This document shows positions 15,712-23,953 of a stretch of 35,935 bases of DNA, piece after piece. A model generated the notes under the pieces. It saw only the letters and a list, made by a program, of their open reading frames with translations. It was not told the origin of the DNA and searched no databases. The DNA comes from an uncultured Prevotella sp. (lineage in GTDB: Bacteria; Bacteroidota; Bacteroidia; Bacteroidales; Bacteroidaceae), in assembly GCA_905233825.1 (NCBI GenBank), contig CAJOFE010000029.1, positions 1-35,935 of the forward strand. The letters run 5' to 3'. Every line of letters starts with the position of its first letter. The first letter of the stretch is position 1. A program made the translations under genes and the position numbers.

Positions 15712-18700
15712 TTATTTCACCATAACCTTAGTGCCATTGATAATATAGGCACCCTTCAGGCCGTTCAGGCTGGTAGCCTGCTGGCGAACCAACTTACCGT
15801 CGAGGCTGTAGATGTCAACGGGCTTGTTGTTGCCAGTGAGCTGCTCAATAGCAGTTATCTCCTGGTTAGCGCCGCTGAGGTCAACAACCACGGGCTTCGA
15901 CTCCTTACCAGTGCTCAACACTGCGCTGACAGCCACCCACTTAGCCTTACCAATGTTCTCAATGATGAAGGTGGTAGCAGTAGTGGTCTCATAGACGCCG
16001 TCCTCGCCGTCAACGTAGATGTTGTAGGCAGCAACACTACCGCTGCTCTTGGTGTAGGTGATGTCATCAACTACCAGCACGAACATGTCGGTCACGTTGA
16101 AGTGACGGATGGCGATGTAGCCTTCCTTGCCCTCGAATTGGCTCAGGTCAACGGTGTACTCGGTCATATTACCAGTAGCAATGAATTCCTCGCTCACCTG
16201 CGTGAAGGCTGCAGGATCGCTATCGCTAGTCGTTGAAACAAAGACTGCGAAGTGCTCTTCGGCATAGTCTGCATCCTGACCACAAGCCCAGAACTTGAAC
16301 TCGCCGTCGAGAATAGCCAGCGGAGAAACGATCCAGTTGTCGGGTTTCAGAGCGCCAGCGTTGCTATCCCAGCTTGCTGAATTGATACTACCGTCGCCAC
16401 TATGGGTTGCGTAGTTGCCGCTACCAGTATTGATGTGGTGATTCCAGTTGAAGCCGTCACCATCAGCATCGATAGCCTTCCAGCCGCCAAAACCTTCCTC
16501 GAAGTCCTCAAACACAGTCTCTATTGAGCTTCCAGGAGCATCCCAAGTCAGCTTCACTTCCTTACCATTCTTCTCTGCCACCACATTCTGGGGCTGAGCA
16601 ACCTTGCTCTCGTTCACGGTGATGATGGTCTCGGCAGTGTTATTGTCCTCATCGAGATCGAGGTCGAAGTCAACCTCAGCACGCAAAGTAACATCCTTCT
16701 GGTCGTCGAAGATGGTGGTCTCGAAGGGAACCTCCCACTCAGCGGTTTCGAACGACTTCAGGTTAGCGTCATCTTCAACCATGTTGAACAGCAGTTCGTC
16801 GTCAGCATAGAGCTTCACGGTAAAGCTCTCAGCATTCCTGTCGCCCATATTGCGCACAAGAACCTTCACATTAGCAGTCTCACCAGCGTTGACAGCCTTC
16901 GGAGCCTCTACCTTGACTTCAAGGTTGTACTCCAAGAGATCAAGGATCATGATGTTGTCGATATAGATTACACCTTCCTCGGTGAACTCGGCACCAAACA
17001 TAGGCTTGATGAAGTTCTGCTCGCCAAGCTCAGCCAATGGGATAGACACAGTAGTCCATTCGTCGATGGGATATTCCTCACACATCTTGGTAATCTTGCC
17101 GTCAGAATTCTGAACCTTCACATAGAACTTGTTCTCCGTGCCGTCACCCATGACGTCGAAGACGAGCGTCGGGTTGCCTTGAACCATAGCGACCTTACCA
17201 GGAGTAACTGCTATATAGTCGCCATCGTAGGAACCTTCCAGGTAGAGAGAACCACCGTCGTTGTCGGAAGACTCGTCTTCTGTGATGTCAGCATTTCCAT
17301 AATAGCTGCTTTCAGCAATCAGCCAGGTAGGATAGGTCAGCTGAGCACCTGCGAAGCTCTCCTCGAAGGGCAGCTGATAGGGATTGCCTGCGAAGAATGT
17401 AACACCAGTAGCATAGTCATCCTCTACGCGACCTGCCTCGTTCTTAGCTACGACGAAGAGGTTCTGGAGTTCCTGATCGCCATCGTAATCGAGATCAACG
17501 CTGATGCTAGTATCCTTGGTGGTGGCAATCTTCTCGTCGAGCACGTAGTAGATGAAGATAAAATAAACTTCCTCGTGGCCAGTCCATACCTCGTACTCAA
17601 TATCGCTAGGCACGACGACACCTCCATTGAAGCCTGTTGTGACGGGATCCCATGACAAATTAACGCCAGTGCTGGTTTCGTTTGCAGTAAGTCCTTCAAC
17701 CATATTGGGAACATCGAGACCCACAACCTTCGAGATAACCTCTCCCTTCAGGCCGCGATCGCCGTTCTCATCGTAGGCGATAGCCTGGAATGAATGCTTA
17801 CCAATCTCCTCGCCCAATTCGAGCCAGTCAACAAATACCATGGTGTCGCCAGGACGCACGTTGGTGTAGGTCTTGACTACCTCGCCGTCGCGCAGCACTA
17901 CCATCTTCGAGAGGTATGAGGTGAGCACCTCGCCACCAAGACTGCGTGAAGGAGCAGTAACGGTGACAACAGACTTTCCAGCTCCGTAAGGATCGGGCTG
18001 CACAGCCAGACGCGGAGCAGCGGGCGAAGCCTCGGTAAGAGCCTTGCCTACCTCGAAGTTATCGACTGAGAGGCGGAACATGTCGGCGTCGGAGATGGCG
18101 TGGATACCAAAGTAGAATTCGCCGTCAGCACTGATAGCGATTGCATCGCTCGTCAGAGTCACAAAGCCATCGGCCCATGTAATATCAGTAGGAGGAATGA
18201 TGACCTTACTCATGTTGAGCGGATCATCACCAAACAGCACTTCCACGCGCTCGGGATAGGTAGTAGAAGCGGCCTTAACGTCGATAGACATCTGGTACTT
18301 CTCTCCGGCCGTCAGGCTGATAGCAGGCGAAATGAGCCAGTCATCGGCATCACTATAAGGATTGTAGCTATAGATAGCAACTCCATCGCTGATTGTCCAT
18401 GTGTAGCCATCATCATTGTTATCAATGATTTCGAATGCTTGCTGCTCGCTTTCAGTTTCGAAACCGTTAGTATAAGGCAGTTCACTGATAGCCTCAATAG
18501 GATTCTCAGCCGAAATGTACAGACTTACAATCTGAGTGAGATAATAGATTTCATACATATCGGCATTAGCGAAGATGACATCGTCGGCCTCCAGAACCTT
18601 TTCCTCAGGATAATAGGTCATGGTGAAGTCGGCAGTCAGATACTCACCATCTACCACCTCAACACCAGTTGCCCAGATGTCGTAAGAACTGTAGGCACCC

Positions 18701-19758
18701 AGATACTGGAGGTTCTTGAAGGTAACGGTATTACCGTCGATAGTGCCCTTTACCCATGATTCGGGGAAGGCTGTGAAAATGCCCTTCACATAGATGTCGT
18801 CGCCGTCGAAGGCAACTTCAGGCTTACCTTTGTACATATTGTAACTGCCAGAAGAATAGGTGTAGCCAATGAGGTACCACTGCTCGGACTCAACACCTGC
18901 AGGCAGGGTGACTAACTCATAGAGCGAGGGATTGTACTCGGTATCAAGCGTCCAAACAGTGTTATAGTCGCCATAGCCAGTGAAAGAGTCATCGTCATCC
19001 CAGAAGACGCCCACAAAGTTGTAGTCATCAGTGCCCTCCATCTTGATGACATCGCCATCGATGGTGAAAGTGATGTTCTCCTTGCTAAGGTCTTTATCAA
19101 AGCCTACGCCAGGAGTATAAATGCCCCAATAGATGCTGAGGGTAGTCATATAGGTGCTGCTGTAACTTACCGGCTGATCCACAGGGATGGTGAGGGTGTT
19201 GCCCTCGATAGTACCCTTCACCCATGCACCTGTCTTATATTCAGAAACGAGGTTCTTCACATAGACAGTGCCATCTTCACATTCTACAATCTCTACATCA
19301 CCTGTTTGATTAGTGAGATAAACTCCTTGATTGTAGTAATAGGCATAGCCATCACGAAGGTAATACTTGTGCTCACCTTCATCGGGAGCAGTAATGATTC
19401 CGTTAGCATCTGCAGTGGCAGCGTAGAGCGGAGTGGTCAACCTGCCCGACTGCTCAGCGCGCTCGTTAGCCCACAACGGGGTGATTAAAGTGCCCTCAGC
19501 TTTAGAGACTACGGGACAGTCGGTCAACGCAGGCTTCTGCTGTGGAGCAACAACGTTCTGCTGTACTACAGCCTCTTTGTTCTCCTTTGCCATTGCAACC
19601 TTCATCTCCCTGATCTGCTCAGGAGTCAGGTTCTTTACAGCTTTCTGGAGCGTGGCCTTCGGCTTAACGATCTTAGTAAGATCCTGAGCCTGCATCGGCA
19701 TTGCCATCAGCACGGCTGCGGCAATTGCAAAAAGAGTAGTAATCTTTCTTTTACCCAT
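15712..19758 (-). CDS. T9SS-exported multidomain adhesin-like protein
   Basis: 1348 residues. Signal peptide MGKRKITTLFAIAAAVLMAMP, cleaved near MQAQ. The middle carries three jelly-roll 'cleaved adhesin'/choice-of-anchor J-type domains, opening LPYTNGFETE (about residue 425), LPFEESFAG (about 794) and FEDFEEGFGGWKAID (about 1080), with DDWLISPAI and PDNWIVSPL signatures. Fibronectin-III-like segments lie between them (LTANETSTGVNLSWDP and VVAEKNGKEVKLTWD) along with a CARDB-like strand set (KVEAPKAVNAGETANVKVLV). The last 40 residues (VDIYSLDGKLVRQQ ... GAYIINGTKVMVK) are a T9SS type A sorting domain. Gingipain-like proteins use such modules, but no protease domain is seen. Probably a surface-attached binding protein secreted by the adjacent T9SS. 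Confidence 0.85.
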   Translation of the reverse strand: MGKRKITTLFAIAAAVLMAMPMQAQDLTKIVKPKATLQKAVKNLTPEQIREMKVAMAKENKEAVVQQNVVAPQQKPALTDCPVVSKAEGTLITPLWANERAEQSGRLTTPLYAATADANGIITAPDEGEHKYYLRDGYAYYYNQGVYLTNQTGDVEIVECEDGTVYVKNLVSEYKTGAWVKGTIEGNTLTIPVDQPVSYSSTYMTTLSIYWGIYTPGVGFDKDLSKENITFTIDGDVIKMEGTDDYNFVGVFWDDDDSFTGYGDYNTVWTLDTEYNPSLYELVTLPAGVESEQWYLIGYTYSSGSYNMYKGKPEVAFDGDDIYVKGIFTAFPESWVKGTIDGNTVTFKNLQYLGAYSSYDIWATGVEVVDGEYLTADFTMTYYPEEKVLEADDVIFANADMYEIYYLTQIVSLYISAENPIEAISELPYTNGFETESEQQAFEIIDNNDDGYTWTISDGVAIYSYNPYSDADDWLISPAISLTAGEKYQMSIDVKAASTTYPERVEVLFGDDPLNMSKVIIPPTDITWADGFVTLTSDAIAISADGEFYFGIHAISDADMFRLSVDNFEVGKALTEASPAAPRLAVQPDPYGAGKSVVTVTAPSRSLGGEVLTSYLSKMVVLRDGEVVKTYTNVRPGDTMVFVDWLELGEEIGKHSFQAIAYDENGDRGLKGEVISKVVGLDVPNMVEGLTANETSTGVNLSWDPVTTGFNGGVVVPSDIEYEVWTGHEEVYFIFIYYVLDEKIATTKDTSISVDLDYDGDQELQNLFVVAKNEAGRVEDDYATGVTFFAGNPYQLPFEESFAGAQLTYPTWLIAESSYYGNADITEDESSDNDGGSLYLEGSYDGDYIAVTPGKVAMVQGNPTLVFDVMGDGTENKFYVKVQNSDGKITKMCEEYPIDEWTTVSIPLAELGEQNFIKPMFGAEFTEEGVIYIDNIMILDLLEYNLEVKVEAPKAVNAGETANVKVLVRNMGDRNAESFTVKLYADDELLFNMVEDDANLKSFETAEWEVPFETTIFDDQKDVTLRAEVDFDLDLDEDNNTAETIITVNESKVAQPQNVVAEKNGKEVKLTWDAPGSSIETVFEDFEEGFGGWKAIDADGDGFNWNHHINTGSGNYATHSGDGSINSASWDSNAGALKPDNWIVSPLAILDGEFKFWACGQDADYAEEHFAVFVSTTSDSDPAAFTQVSEEFIATGNMTEYTVDLSQFEGKEGYIAIRHFNVTDMFVLVVDDITYTKSSGSVAAYNIYVDGEDGVYETTTATTFIIENIGKAKWVAVSAVLSTGKESKPVVVDLSGANQEITAIEQLTGNNKPVDIYSLDGKLVRQQATSLNGLKGAYIINGTKVMVK

Positions 19759-19830
19759 GGTTTTAATGAATTTGTTAAACTTAAGTTATTTTTTATTAGT
19801 ACTTTTATTGCAATATAACGTTACAGCCTG

Positions 19831-19861
19831 CAAAGTTATGCTTTTTTTTTAAAACTTGCAA
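19831..19861 (-). promoter_or_regulatory. Promoter of the T9SS adhesin gene
   Basis: Minus strand TAACTTTG (19838-19831), preceded 19 bases upstream by TTGC, a weak -33 match. The leader would be about 70 bases, AU-rich, with no hairpin that I can see. Confidence 0.6.
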
Positions 19862-19934
19862 GAAAAATAAACATTTTGTTTCAAAAGTAGCTTATTTTCT
19901 TCCAACTAAGAGCCCAAAAACGGGTAAAAAGTAT

Positions 19935-19942
19935 TATCTTTG
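19935..19942 (+). promoter_or_regulatory. -7 box of the NUDIX gene
   Basis: TATCTTTG, 19 bases before the ATG at 19962. No convincing TTTG at -33. Confidence 0.55.
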
Positions 19943-19961
19943 CAGCCAAAAAGAGAAAAAA

Positions 19962-20477
19962 ATGCAACACCCATTACATATATTTCAATATTGTCCTGTG
20001 TGTGGTAGTCACACTTTCATAGTAAATAATGTGAAGAGCAAGAGGTGTGAAGCCTGTGGTTTCACCTATTATGCCAACCCGTCAAGCGCAACGGCAGCGT
20101 TTATTGTACGGGACGATTGTCTATTGGTGGCTCGACGAGGCAAGGAGCCAGCTCGCGGCACACTTGATTTGCCTGGTGGATTCGTGGATATGGACGAGAC
20201 CGGCGAAGAAGGCATGCGACGGGAAATCATGGAGGAGACAGGCTTGCAGGCACTATCAGTACATTACCTCTTCAGCATTCCCAACCTCTACGAATATAGC
20301 GGCATGACTATCCATACGCTCGACATGTTCTATCGTGTGGAGGTGGCTGCCGATGCTGTGCCACAGGCTGCCGACGATGCCGCCGAACTGTTCTGGGTGC
20401 CGCTGGGCGATGTACGTCCTGAGCTGTTCGGTCTGAGGAGCATCTGCCAAGCTGTCGGGCTGTTCCTAAAACGTTAA
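19962..20477 (+). CDS. NUDIX hydrolase with N-terminal zinc ribbon
   Basis: 171 residues. An N-terminal CPVC ... CEAC pair forms a zinc ribbon (about residues 12-35). A complete Nudix box follows: GFVDMDETGEEGMRREIMEE then TGL, fitting Gx5Ex7REUxEExGU, with Mg-binding glutamates present. The zinc ribbon resembles NudC-type NAD(H)/NADH pyrophosphatases, but the N-terminal domain of NudC is missing, so the substrate (a nucleoside diphosphate derivative) is unassigned. It stands 88 bases before topA, which has its own -7 box. Confidence 0.88.
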   Translation: MQHPLHIFQYCPVCGSHTFIVNNVKSKRCEACGFTYYANPSSATAAFIVRDDCLLVARRGKEPARGTLDLPGGFVDMDETGEEGMRREIMEETGLQALSVHYLFSIPNLYEYSGMTIHTLDMFYRVEVAADAVPQAADDAAELFWVPLGDVRPELFGLRSICQAVGLFLKR

Positions 20478-20526
20478 GAAAATAAAAAAGGTGATATATA
20501 AATAATGTATAAGCGAAATTTCTTTG

Positions 20527-20534
20527 TACTTTTG
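20527..20534 (+). promoter_or_regulatory. -7 box of topA
   Basis: TACTTTTG fits TAnnTTTG and is 31 bases before the topA ATG. The -33 region has no TTTG. Confidence 0.5.
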
Positions 20535-20565
20535 CAGCCCGAAAGTAAAAAGTAACGAATAGAAT

Positions 20566-22875
20566 ATGCAGAAAAACTTAGTGATAGTAGAGTCTCCTGC
20601 CAAAGCCAAGACGATAGAGAAGTTTCTCGGAGACGACTACAAAGTGATGTCGAGCTACGGCCACATCCGCGACCTGAAGAAGCATGAACTGAGCATTGAC
20701 GAGCAGACCCTGGAACCTGTCTATGAGATTCCTGAAGAGAAAAAGAAAGTGGTAGGTGAACTTAAGACTCAGGCCAAGAAAGCCTCGCAGGTGTGGCTGG
20801 CAAGTGATGAAGACCGTGAGGGAGAGGCCATCAGCTGGCATCTGTGCGAGGTATTGGGATTGGATGAAGAACATACAAAGCGTATCGTGTTTCACGAGAT
20901 TACGAAACCTGCCATTTTGGAGGCTATCGAACATCCGCGCACGCTGAACATGGACTTGGTTGATGCCCAACAGGCCCGTCGAGTGCTCGACCGCCTGGTA
21001 GGTTTCAAACTGTCGCCCGTGCTTTGGCGCAAGGTGAAGCCCGCCCTTTCGGCTGGCCGTGTGCAGAGCGTGGCTGTGAGACTTATCGTCGAGCGCGAAC
21101 GCGAAATACAGAATTTCAAGAGCGAAAGCTACTATAGTGTAGGTGCCATTTTCGGCATCACCAATGCCGACGGCTCGCAGAGCGAGGTAAAGGCTACCCT
21201 AAGCCAGCGCCTGAAGACGCAGCAGGAAGTAGAGCAATTCTTAGAGCAGTGCAAGGAAGCCACATTCACCGTAGAGTCGGTGCAGCGCAAGCCTATGAAG
21301 CGCACGCCTGCTCCTCCCTTTACCACTTCCACACTTCAGCAGGAGGCCGCCCGCAAGCTGGGCTTCACCGTCAGTCAGACCATGATGGTGGCTCAGCGCC
21401 TCTATGAGAGCGGACTTATCACCTATATGCGTACCGACTCGGTGAATCTGGCAGGACTGGCCATCAATGCCGCCAAGCAGGAGATTATCCGCCAATGGGG
21501 AACTGAATACTCAAAGGTGCGCCAGTATCACACCAGCTCGAAAGGTGCCCAGGAAGCTCACGAGGCTATCCGTCCTACTTATATGGACCGTACCGCCATC
21601 GAGGGTACTCAGCAAGAGCGCCGCCTTTACGACCTCATCTGGAAGCGCACAGCTGCCAGCCAGATGGCCGATGCCGAAATAGAGAAAACGACGGTGGAAA
21701 TAGAGCTAACAACTAATGGCCAAAAGCAAACAGCCATTTTCATCGCTACCGGAGAAGCCGTAAAGTTCGACGGCTTCCTGAAAGTTTATCGGGAAAGTGT
21801 GGATGACGAAGAGGAGAATCACGACGACTTCGCCCATGTGTTGCCCCCTTTGAAGGAGGGTGACCTGCTGACGCGTCGTGAGATCAGTGCTACCGAGCGT
21901 TTCAGTCAGGGGCCACAGCGCTATACCGAGGCATCGCTGGTGCACAAGCTGGAGGAATTAGGCATTGGCCGTCCCTCTACCTATGCCCCCACTATCAGCA
22001 CCATCCAGCAGCGTGAGTATGTGCAGAAGGGCGATAAGAAGGGCGAGGAGCGCCAATATGATGTCATCACCCTGAAAGGCAAGCAGATTTCATCGAAGGT
22101 GCGTAAGGAGAGTGTCGGTTCTGAGAAGGGAAAGTTGTTACCCACTGACATCGGTTGCGTGGTCGTCGATTTCCTCATGGCCCACTTCCCCACCATCATG
22201 GACTATAACTTCACCGCCAAGGTGGAACAGGATTTTGATAAGATTGCCTTAGGCAAGATGAAGTGGGGCAAGATGATGAAATCGTTCGACAAGGATTTTG
22301 AGCCCACCGTCGATCAGGCCATCAGCCAGCGTTCTGAGCACAAGGCCGGCGAGCGTCTTTTGGGTACTGACCCCAAGACGAAGCGTCCCGTCTTTGCCAA
22401 GATCGGCCGCTTCGGCCCCGTCATTCAGTTGGGCAACGCCAACGAGAAGGATAAACCACAGTTTGCCCACATGCCCAAGGACATGAGCATGGAGAGCATC
22501 ACGCTGGAGCAGGCGCTGGAGCTGTTCCGCCTGCCACGCATGTTGGGTGAGTATGAAGGTGAGCCTATCACAGTGGGCTCAGGCCGTTTCGGTCCTTACG
22601 TGCTCCATCGTAAGCTCTATGCCTCATTACCCAAAGATATGGATCCCATGGGTGTCACCATCGCCGATGCTGTGAAACTCATCGACCAGAAGCGCCATGA
22701 GGAAGAGCGCAAGCACCTGCGTGTCTTTACAGAGGACATGGACCTTGAAATCCTGAATGGCCGCTACGGCCCCTATCTCTGCTACAAAGGCAAGAACTAC
22801 CGCCTGCCCAAGGCACTGCACGATAAGGTGCGGCAGATGAGCTACGAGGAGGCCATGAAAATCATTAAGAGTTAG
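20566..22875 (+). CDS. topA: DNA topoisomerase I
   Basis: 769 residues. Type IA topoisomerase that relaxes negative supercoils. Toprim domain: LVIVESPAKAKTIEKFLG and the acidic SDEDREGEAISWHL. The catalytic Tyr lies in GLITYMRTDS (about residue 287), and the SAGRVQSVAVRLIVERE segment is intact. Instead of the C4 zinc fingers of the E. coli enzyme, the C terminus has Topo-C-repeat-like units with GRFGP(Y/V) motifs (about residues 615-760), as is common in Bacteroidetes. It is followed 3 bases later by aroK and is probably co-transcribed with it. Confidence 0.97.
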   Translation: MQKNLVIVESPAKAKTIEKFLGDDYKVMSSYGHIRDLKKHELSIDEQTLEPVYEIPEEKKKVVGELKTQAKKASQVWLASDEDREGEAISWHLCEVLGLDEEHTKRIVFHEITKPAILEAIEHPRTLNMDLVDAQQARRVLDRLVGFKLSPVLWRKVKPALSAGRVQSVAVRLIVEREREIQNFKSESYYSVGAIFGITNADGSQSEVKATLSQRLKTQQEVEQFLEQCKEATFTVESVQRKPMKRTPAPPFTTSTLQQEAARKLGFTVSQTMMVAQRLYESGLITYMRTDSVNLAGLAINAAKQEIIRQWGTEYSKVRQYHTSSKGAQEAHEAIRPTYMDRTAIEGTQQERRLYDLIWKRTAASQMADAEIEKTTVEIELTTNGQKQTAIFIATGEAVKFDGFLKVYRESVDDEEENHDDFAHVLPPLKEGDLLTRREISATERFSQGPQRYTEASLVHKLEELGIGRPSTYAPTISTIQQREYVQKGDKKGEERQYDVITLKGKQISSKVRKESVGSEKGKLLPTDIGCVVVDFLMAHFPTIMDYNFTAKVEQDFDKIALGKMKWGKMMKSFDKDFEPTVDQAISQRSEHKAGERLLGTDPKTKRPVFAKIGRFGPVIQLGNANEKDKPQFAHMPKDMSMESITLEQALELFRLPRMLGEYEGEPITVGSGRFGPYVLHRKLYASLPKDMDPMGVTIADAVKLIDQKRHEEERKHLRVFTEDMDLEILNGRYGPYLCYKGKNYRLPKALHDKVRQMSYEEAMKIIKS

Positions 22876-22878
22876 GAG

Positions 22879-23409
22879 TTGAAAAGAATCATATTAATCG
22901 GCTACATGGGTGCCGGCAAGACCACCGTGGGACGGGCACTGGCAAAGGAACTGGGTTTGCAGTTCTACGACCTCGACTGGTACATCGAGAACCGGCGCCG
23001 CAAGAAAGTACCGCAGATCTTCCAAGAGCTGGGTGAGGATGGTTTCCGGCAGATAGAGCGCAACATGCTACACGAGGTGGCCGAGTTCGAGGATGTTGTC
23101 ATCAGCTGTGGGGGTGGCACTCCCTGCTTTTTCGACAACATCGACTATATGAACCAGCAGGGACAGGTCGTCTATCTGCGTTGTTCCCCCGAGGTGCTGC
23201 ATGGCCACTTGCTCATGGGCAAGACTGAGCGCCCGTTGCTCAAGGGTAAGAGTCCTGACGAGTTAATCAGTTTCATTCGTGAACAGCTTCATGCGCGCGA
23301 ACAATATTATAATAAGGCGCGCTATCAGCTTGACGTCTCGCTGATGGACAACTACGAGAAAATCTGCATTACTGTTGAGAAACTAAAGCAGTTGCTGGAG
23401 GTGGCTTGA
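22879..23409 (+). CDS. aroK: Shikimate kinase
   Basis: 176 residues, normal length. Phosphorylates shikimate at the 3-OH in aromatic amino-acid biosynthesis, using ATP. P-loop GYMGAGKTT at residues 7-15, DLDWYIE (substrate-side Asp), the RQIE region, CGGGTPCF, and the lid with KTERPLLKG. The start is TTG at 22879, three bases after the topA stop; an AGGAG lies just before it and overlaps the end of topA. No ATG gives an intact P-loop. Confidence 0.93.
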   Translation: MKRIILIGYMGAGKTTVGRALAKELGLQFYDLDWYIENRRRKKVPQIFQELGEDGFRQIERNMLHEVAEFEDVVISCGGGTPCFFDNIDYMNQQGQVVYLRCSPEVLHGHLLMGKTERPLLKGKSPDELISFIREQLHAREQYYNKARYQLDVSLMDNYEKICITVEKLKQLLEVA

Positions 23410-23481
23410 ATGATTTGGCTACGTCCAAAAATGATTTTGGAGCGTTCAAAAACGGAAAAAGGTGCCTTCTTTTGGGTCTGA

Positions 23482-23521
23482 AGGTGCCTTCTTTATGCCC
23501 TGAAGAAGGCATCTATTTTTA
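23482..23521 (+). terminator. Intrinsic terminator of the topA-aroK transcript
   Basis: A 14-bp stem (23482-23495 with 23501-23514, two G-U pairs) around loop TGCCC, then ATTTTTATTA. The 5' arm sequence also occurs once more at 23459-23471, so an alternative pairing is possible. Confidence 0.88.
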
Positions 23522-23533
23522 TTATATTGTGTT

Positions 23534-23560
23534 CACGCGCGTATGCGCGCGCACGCGCAC
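23534..23560. other. 27-nt alternating pyrimidine-purine tract, possible Z-DNA former
   Basis: Every position from 23534 to 23560 alternates pyrimidine and purine, mostly CG/GC steps with single TA and CA steps. It lies in otherwise AT-rich intergenic DNA between aroK and speA, so it is a clear compositional outlier. Confidence 0.7.
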
Positions 23561-23704
23561 CCTATAATTTTTCAAAAAATATCTGCACTTCTGCTCCATT
23601 CCTTTACAAACTATTGAATGACAATGAGATAGATAGGTGCAAATATGGTGACAATAGTGACAGATACCGTTGTTTTTGGTGCTCAAAGCTATGTTTTTTT
23701 GAAG

Positions 23705-23871
23705 AAAATTCATCAAAAAAGAGAAAAAATGCTCGGAAAAAGGCCAAAATGTGACTAAAAATTGACAAAATAGGGCCCGAAAACGGCAAAACAGCTCCTC
23801 CATGCACACGAAATCGAGAAAAATGGCAGAAAAAACAAAAAAAACAGCAATTTTTTGCAAAAATACGAAAA
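23705..23871. other. Helically phased A-tracts upstream of speA (predicted curved DNA)
   Basis: About fifteen A(4-8)/T6 tracts with centres near 23706, 717, 726, 739, 747, 759, 768, 781, 789, then 821, 832, 840, 853, 861, 869. Mean spacing in the first block is about 10.4 bp, one helical turn, the classic arrangement for intrinsic curvature. The rest of 23561-23704 shows no gene or other structure that I can support. Confidence 0.55.
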
Positions 23872-23913
23872 CGTGCTTAGTGAGACTGCACTTCGGAAAA
23901 ATTCAACGAAAAA

Positions 23914-23945
23914 TTTGGTTTTTCGCTTCGTTTGCACTACCTTTG
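23914..23945 (+). promoter_or_regulatory. Promoter of speA
   Basis: TTTG (23914-23917), 20 bases, TACCTTTG (23938-23945): full consensus. Only 8 bases separate the -7 box from the ATG at 23954, so the mRNA would start with just a few untranslated bases. Confidence 0.8.
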
Positions 23946-23953
23946 CAGCGAAT

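Noticed and set aside
23522..23860. 112-residue minus-strand ORF in the aroK-speA gap
   Set aside because: Phe/Lys-rich composition simply reflects A-tracts; no promoter or family features.
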